Assembly: GCA_027422505.1 (NCBI GenBank)
Contig: JAPQWV010000684.1
Coordinates: 225,001 to 289,000, forward strand
From: Craterostigma plantagineum
Lineage: Eukaryota; Streptophyta; Magnoliopsida; Lamiales; Linderniaceae
DNA: 64,000 nucleotides
Direction of reading: 5' to 3'
Each line of letters begins with the position of its first letter. Position 1 is the stretch's first letter. Made by a program: the position numbers and the translations under genes. Shown here piece after piece: positions 63,758 to 64,000 of the stretch. Under the pieces are notes generated by a model. It was not told the DNA's origin and did no database searches. It saw only the letters and a list, made by a program, of their open reading frames with translations.

Positions 63758-64000
63758 ATGGCACACTCCCGGCTTAGGAGGAAATTCCCTTCAAACTCTC
63801 GGCCACGCCCTCTTTGGGATTTATGGGAGGAGGCGACGGGCTTTTCTCCAAACAAGAACACGGATTTCCCGCACCGGGAAGGCCAGGTCCTCACGGCCCC
63901 CTTATTGGAGAAACCTCGCCCCACCCCTCGTTTCCTTTTGGAGGCAGATGGTACCTCCTCCCGTCAGTTCGTGGAGGGTTTTTTGGAGCCTGACGAGAAG
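63758..64000 (+). CDS. Tat antisense gene 2, copy E (partial, cut by window end)
   Basis: Near-identical to 54455-54697 in copy D: the ATG is preceded by the acceptor-like TTTCAG, followed by MAHSRLRRKFPSNSRPRPLW and the LEADGTSSRQFVEGFLEPDEK region. Two differences (Asn to Lys, Met to Val) do not break the frame. It continues past the window. Confidence 0.5.
   Translation, partial: MAHSRLRRKFPSNSRPRPLWDLWEEATGFSPNKNTDFPHREGQVLTAPLLEKPRPTPRFLLEADGTSSRQFVEGFLEPDEK

Noticed and set aside
1..64000. A host gene, tRNA, rRNA or satellite centromere array
   Set aside because: Every convincing coding segment belongs to a transposable element. The only tRNA-like piece is the SINE at 39496-39684, and there is no long monotonous satellite.

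Overview
This window is plant (angiosperm) repeat DNA: nested retrotransposons with no host gene, tRNA or rRNA that I can support. The content that shows this is (i) Ty3/Gypsy elements of the Tat lineage (gag with a C-H-H-C knuckle, an extra archaeal-type RNase H before integrase, introned antisense genes after pol); (ii) a Tekay/Del-type chromovirus with ~2.9-kb LTRs beginning TGTAATACCC; (iii) a Ty1/Copia element; (iv) several L1-type plant LINEs (endonuclease, RT with FADD, zf-RVT-like C-terminus, poly-A tail); (v) a tRNA-derived SINE and a hAT transposase remnant. Almost every reading frame is broken, often by 1-base indels. The species cannot be named.

Layout. 1-9369: Tat copies. Copy B is a minus-strand gag fragment; copy A is plus strand, with a gag-pol broken mainly by three 1-bp indels, a 58-bp repeat array and a truncated 3' LTR. 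9370-11524: 3' half of LINE-a. 11535-18207: the end of a Tekay LTR, interrupted by LINE-b (11690-16943). 18213-20239: 3' half of LINE-c. 20254-27200: low-identity DNA with hAT remnants and LINE-d (21454-25656). 27215-30296: 5' half of LINE-c. 30302-38295: Tekay 5' LTR and internal region. 38296-45410: start of the Tekay 3' LTR, carrying a SINE and Copia-1 (39745-45137). 45411-47847: 5' half of LINE-a. 47848-64000: Tat copy C (plus), then copies D and E (minus) with their antisense genes.

The main result is topological. LINE-a, LINE-c and the Tekay 3' LTR are each split in two, and the pieces match through target-site duplications (gcttt, tagcatttca, ACTTT, AATTGGAACCTTGT), but their order is swapped: 5' halves lie right of 3' halves. 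The pieces of the Tekay 3' LTR add up to about 2.93 kb, as does its 5' LTR. Read in the order 27.2-64.0 kb, then (gap), then 1-20.25 kb, everything becomes one coherent nested insertion. The window is therefore a circular permutation of that nest. Possible causes are a large tandem duplication, a circular source molecule, or contig misordering.

Inside the Tat cluster the centre is inverted relative to its ends, with short microhomologies at the joints. It contains two complementary deletion derivatives: A/B lack the antisense genes, D and its neighbour lack gag and the protease active site. The antisense region of copies D and E carries two introned genes opposite to pol. This is the least described coding content of the window.
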